A stretch of DNA of 64,000 nucleotides from Rhodococcus maanshanensis NBRC 100610 (lineage in GTDB: Bacteria; Actinomycetota; Actinomycetes; Mycobacteriales; Mycobacteriaceae), in assembly GCF_001894865.1 (NCBI RefSeq), contig NZ_BCXA01000033.1:23781-87780 (forward strand). Direction: 5' to 3'. This document shows, one piece after another, positions 63,012-64,000 of this stretch. The notes under the pieces were generated by a model. The model did no database searches. It was given only the letters and a program-made list of their open reading frames with translations, and was not told where the DNA came from. The position numbers and the translations under genes are program-made. Numbering within the stretch: position 1 is the first letter of the stretch; the number at the start of each line of letters is the position of its first letter.

Positions 63012-64000
63012 TCAGTCGCGATCGGCGAGGGTCACTTCGACCCCACCGACCAGGTCCGTGCAGAGGTTGTAGATGAACGATCCGATGGTGGCGAGCGCCG
63101 TGAAGAGCACCACGTTGATCGCACCGACCAGCGCGGCGTAGCCGAACACCTGCCCGGCGCTGACGAGGCCCTCGTCGCCCGACTCCGACACGATGTCGGT
63201 GAAGGCGTTGTTCAGGCGATCCCAGACACCCATGCCGTCGAGCACGACGTACAGGAATCCGACGGCGAACATCCACACGAAGAACAGCGCCACCGAGATC
63301 ACCAGGGACACCTTGAGCGTCGACCAGGGGTCGACCTTGCGCACCTGGATGGTCGCGCGCAACGGGTCACCCGCGACCGCGTCGATCGGCACGGCCACGA
63401 CCGCGGGCTGCGCGCCCGTCTTGGCGCCGGCACCGGCCGCCGCGGGGGCGTCGCCCGGCAGCGGATGCTTGACCGCGGACAGGTCCGGCAGATCCTTCGC
63501 CAGATCGGAGCGGTCGATGTGCCGGGTCGGGCCGTCGATCACCGCCGTCTTGGCCTTGGCGGCCTCCTTGCGGGCCGCCTTCGCCGCGTCGTCCCCCGAG
63601 GGGGCTGCAGCCGCGGGCTTGCCGGCCGCAGCACCACCGGGACGGGTGCCCTGACCACCAGGGGCCGAGGCCGGACGCGTGCCAGGCGCACCGGCGGCGG
63701 CACCCGGACGTGTCGCCGGACCACCGGCCTGCGCCGCGGGGCGCGTACCGGGACCACTCGTGGGCGAGGTCGGGCGCGTGCCCGGCGCGCCCGCGGGAGC
63801 ACCGGGACGCGTCGCGGGACCGCTCGTGGGCGAGACCGGACGAGTGCCCGCACCGTTTGCCGGGCCACCGTTCTGCTGGGGCCGCTGTCCCGGCGCCTGG
63901 GTCGGCGCCTGGCCGGTCGGCGCCTGGGTCGGTCGACCACCCTGCGGGGCGGCCGGGGCCGCACCGCCCTGCGGCGGAGCGCCCGCGGGCCGCGATCCCT
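63012..64000 (-). CDS. DUF3566 domain membrane protein, N-terminus beyond the window
   Basis: The frame is open to the right edge, so the start is missing. The visible ~329 residues: a Pro/Gly/Thr-rich region with repeated GTRP/ATRP units (about 63640-63870), an Ala/Lys helix ([20 protein letters not shown]), then the DUF3566 domain (~63012-63360): [20 protein letters not shown], two membrane helices and an [20 protein letters not shown] linker. In mycobacteria this gene (Rv0007) follows gyrA. Function unknown; possibly division-related given the neighbours. Confidence 0.9.
   Translation of the reverse strand, partial: GSRPAGAPPQGGAAPAAPQGGRPTQAPTGQAPTQAPGQRPQQNGGPANGAGTRPVSPTSGPATRPGAPAGAPGTRPTSPTSGPGTRPAAQAGGPATRPGAAAGAPGTRPASAPGGQGTRPGGAAAGKPAAAAPSGDDAAKAARKEAAKAKTAVIDGPTRHIDRSDLAKDLPDLSAVKHPLPGDAPAAAGAGAKTGAQPAVVAVPIDAVAGDPLRATIQVRKVDPWSTLKVSLVISVALFFVWMFAVGFLYVVLDGMGVWDRLNNAFTDIVSESGDEGLVSAGQVFGYAALVGAINVVLFTALATIGSFIYNLCTDLVGGVEVTLADRD

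Overview
This window looks like chromosomal DNA of a high-GC, mycolic-acid-type actinobacterium, most likely Rhodococcus or a close relative in Nocardiaceae (inference). The evidence is the gene content and order: fhaA-fhaB-pstP-rodA-pbpA-pknA-pknB, then trpG, a DUF881 gene, crgA, a PH-like gene, rhomboid, ppiA and a cwsA-like gene, then tRNA-Ala, DLW-39, tRNA-Ile and a DUF3566 gene. This is the origin-proximal division and cell-envelope block of mycobacteria, nocardiae and rhodococci. gyrA/gyrB/dnaA would be expected just beyond the right edge. Two-domain LysX, RraA, DUF5313 and glycine-zipper exported proteins fit the same group.

Left part (1-14 kb) is accessory. It holds three tandem alpha/beta-hydrolase/class III cyclase fusions, two of them with leaderless-type promoters, then an IS3 OrfA remnant, exported or membrane proteins of unknown function, RraA, an L,D-transpeptidase, a Tat-exported PhoX-like protein, a divergent TetR/VOC pair with a very large operator palindrome, and a steroid 5-alpha-reductase-like membrane protein. 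A lower-GC cassette at 11.9-14.1 kb encodes type VII secretion-like small proteins. Middle-left (14-28 kb): lysX with a short downstream run (DUF998, hydrolase, histidine phosphatase), an ABM monooxygenase, an HSL-type esterase convergent with a PucR regulator, a cutinase, and two exported Ig-repeat proteins with related C-termini. Then come gltBD (28-34 kb), a TetR/FAD-monooxygenase pair with twin operators, and tRNA-Leu.

Right part: the Ser/Thr kinase and cell-shape operon (36.7-46.3 kb) reads as one overlapping transcription unit ending in a strong hairpin. pknB and trpG are neighbours in M. tuberculosis, but here a 5.5-kb insert separates them: TetR, a P450, a limonene-epoxide-hydrolase-like protein, a second full-length cytochrome b subunit (QcrB type) and a hydrolase. 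Between trpG and the DUF881 gene is a 2.8-kb islet of different base composition. It is bounded by copies of a 119-bp IS-end sequence and flanked by an 8-bp direct repeat. It carries a secreted-protein/membrane-protein pair, a ribbon-helix-helix-like protein, another small membrane protein and a broken resolvase gene.

Across the accessory parts I find five intergenic copies of one ~65-bp imperfect palindrome (two in one orientation, three in the other) whose inner bases are also conserved, so it is a dispersed repeat family and not only a set of terminators. A helically phased row of DnaA-box-like sequences follows crgA. I see no rRNA, CRISPR array or prophage.
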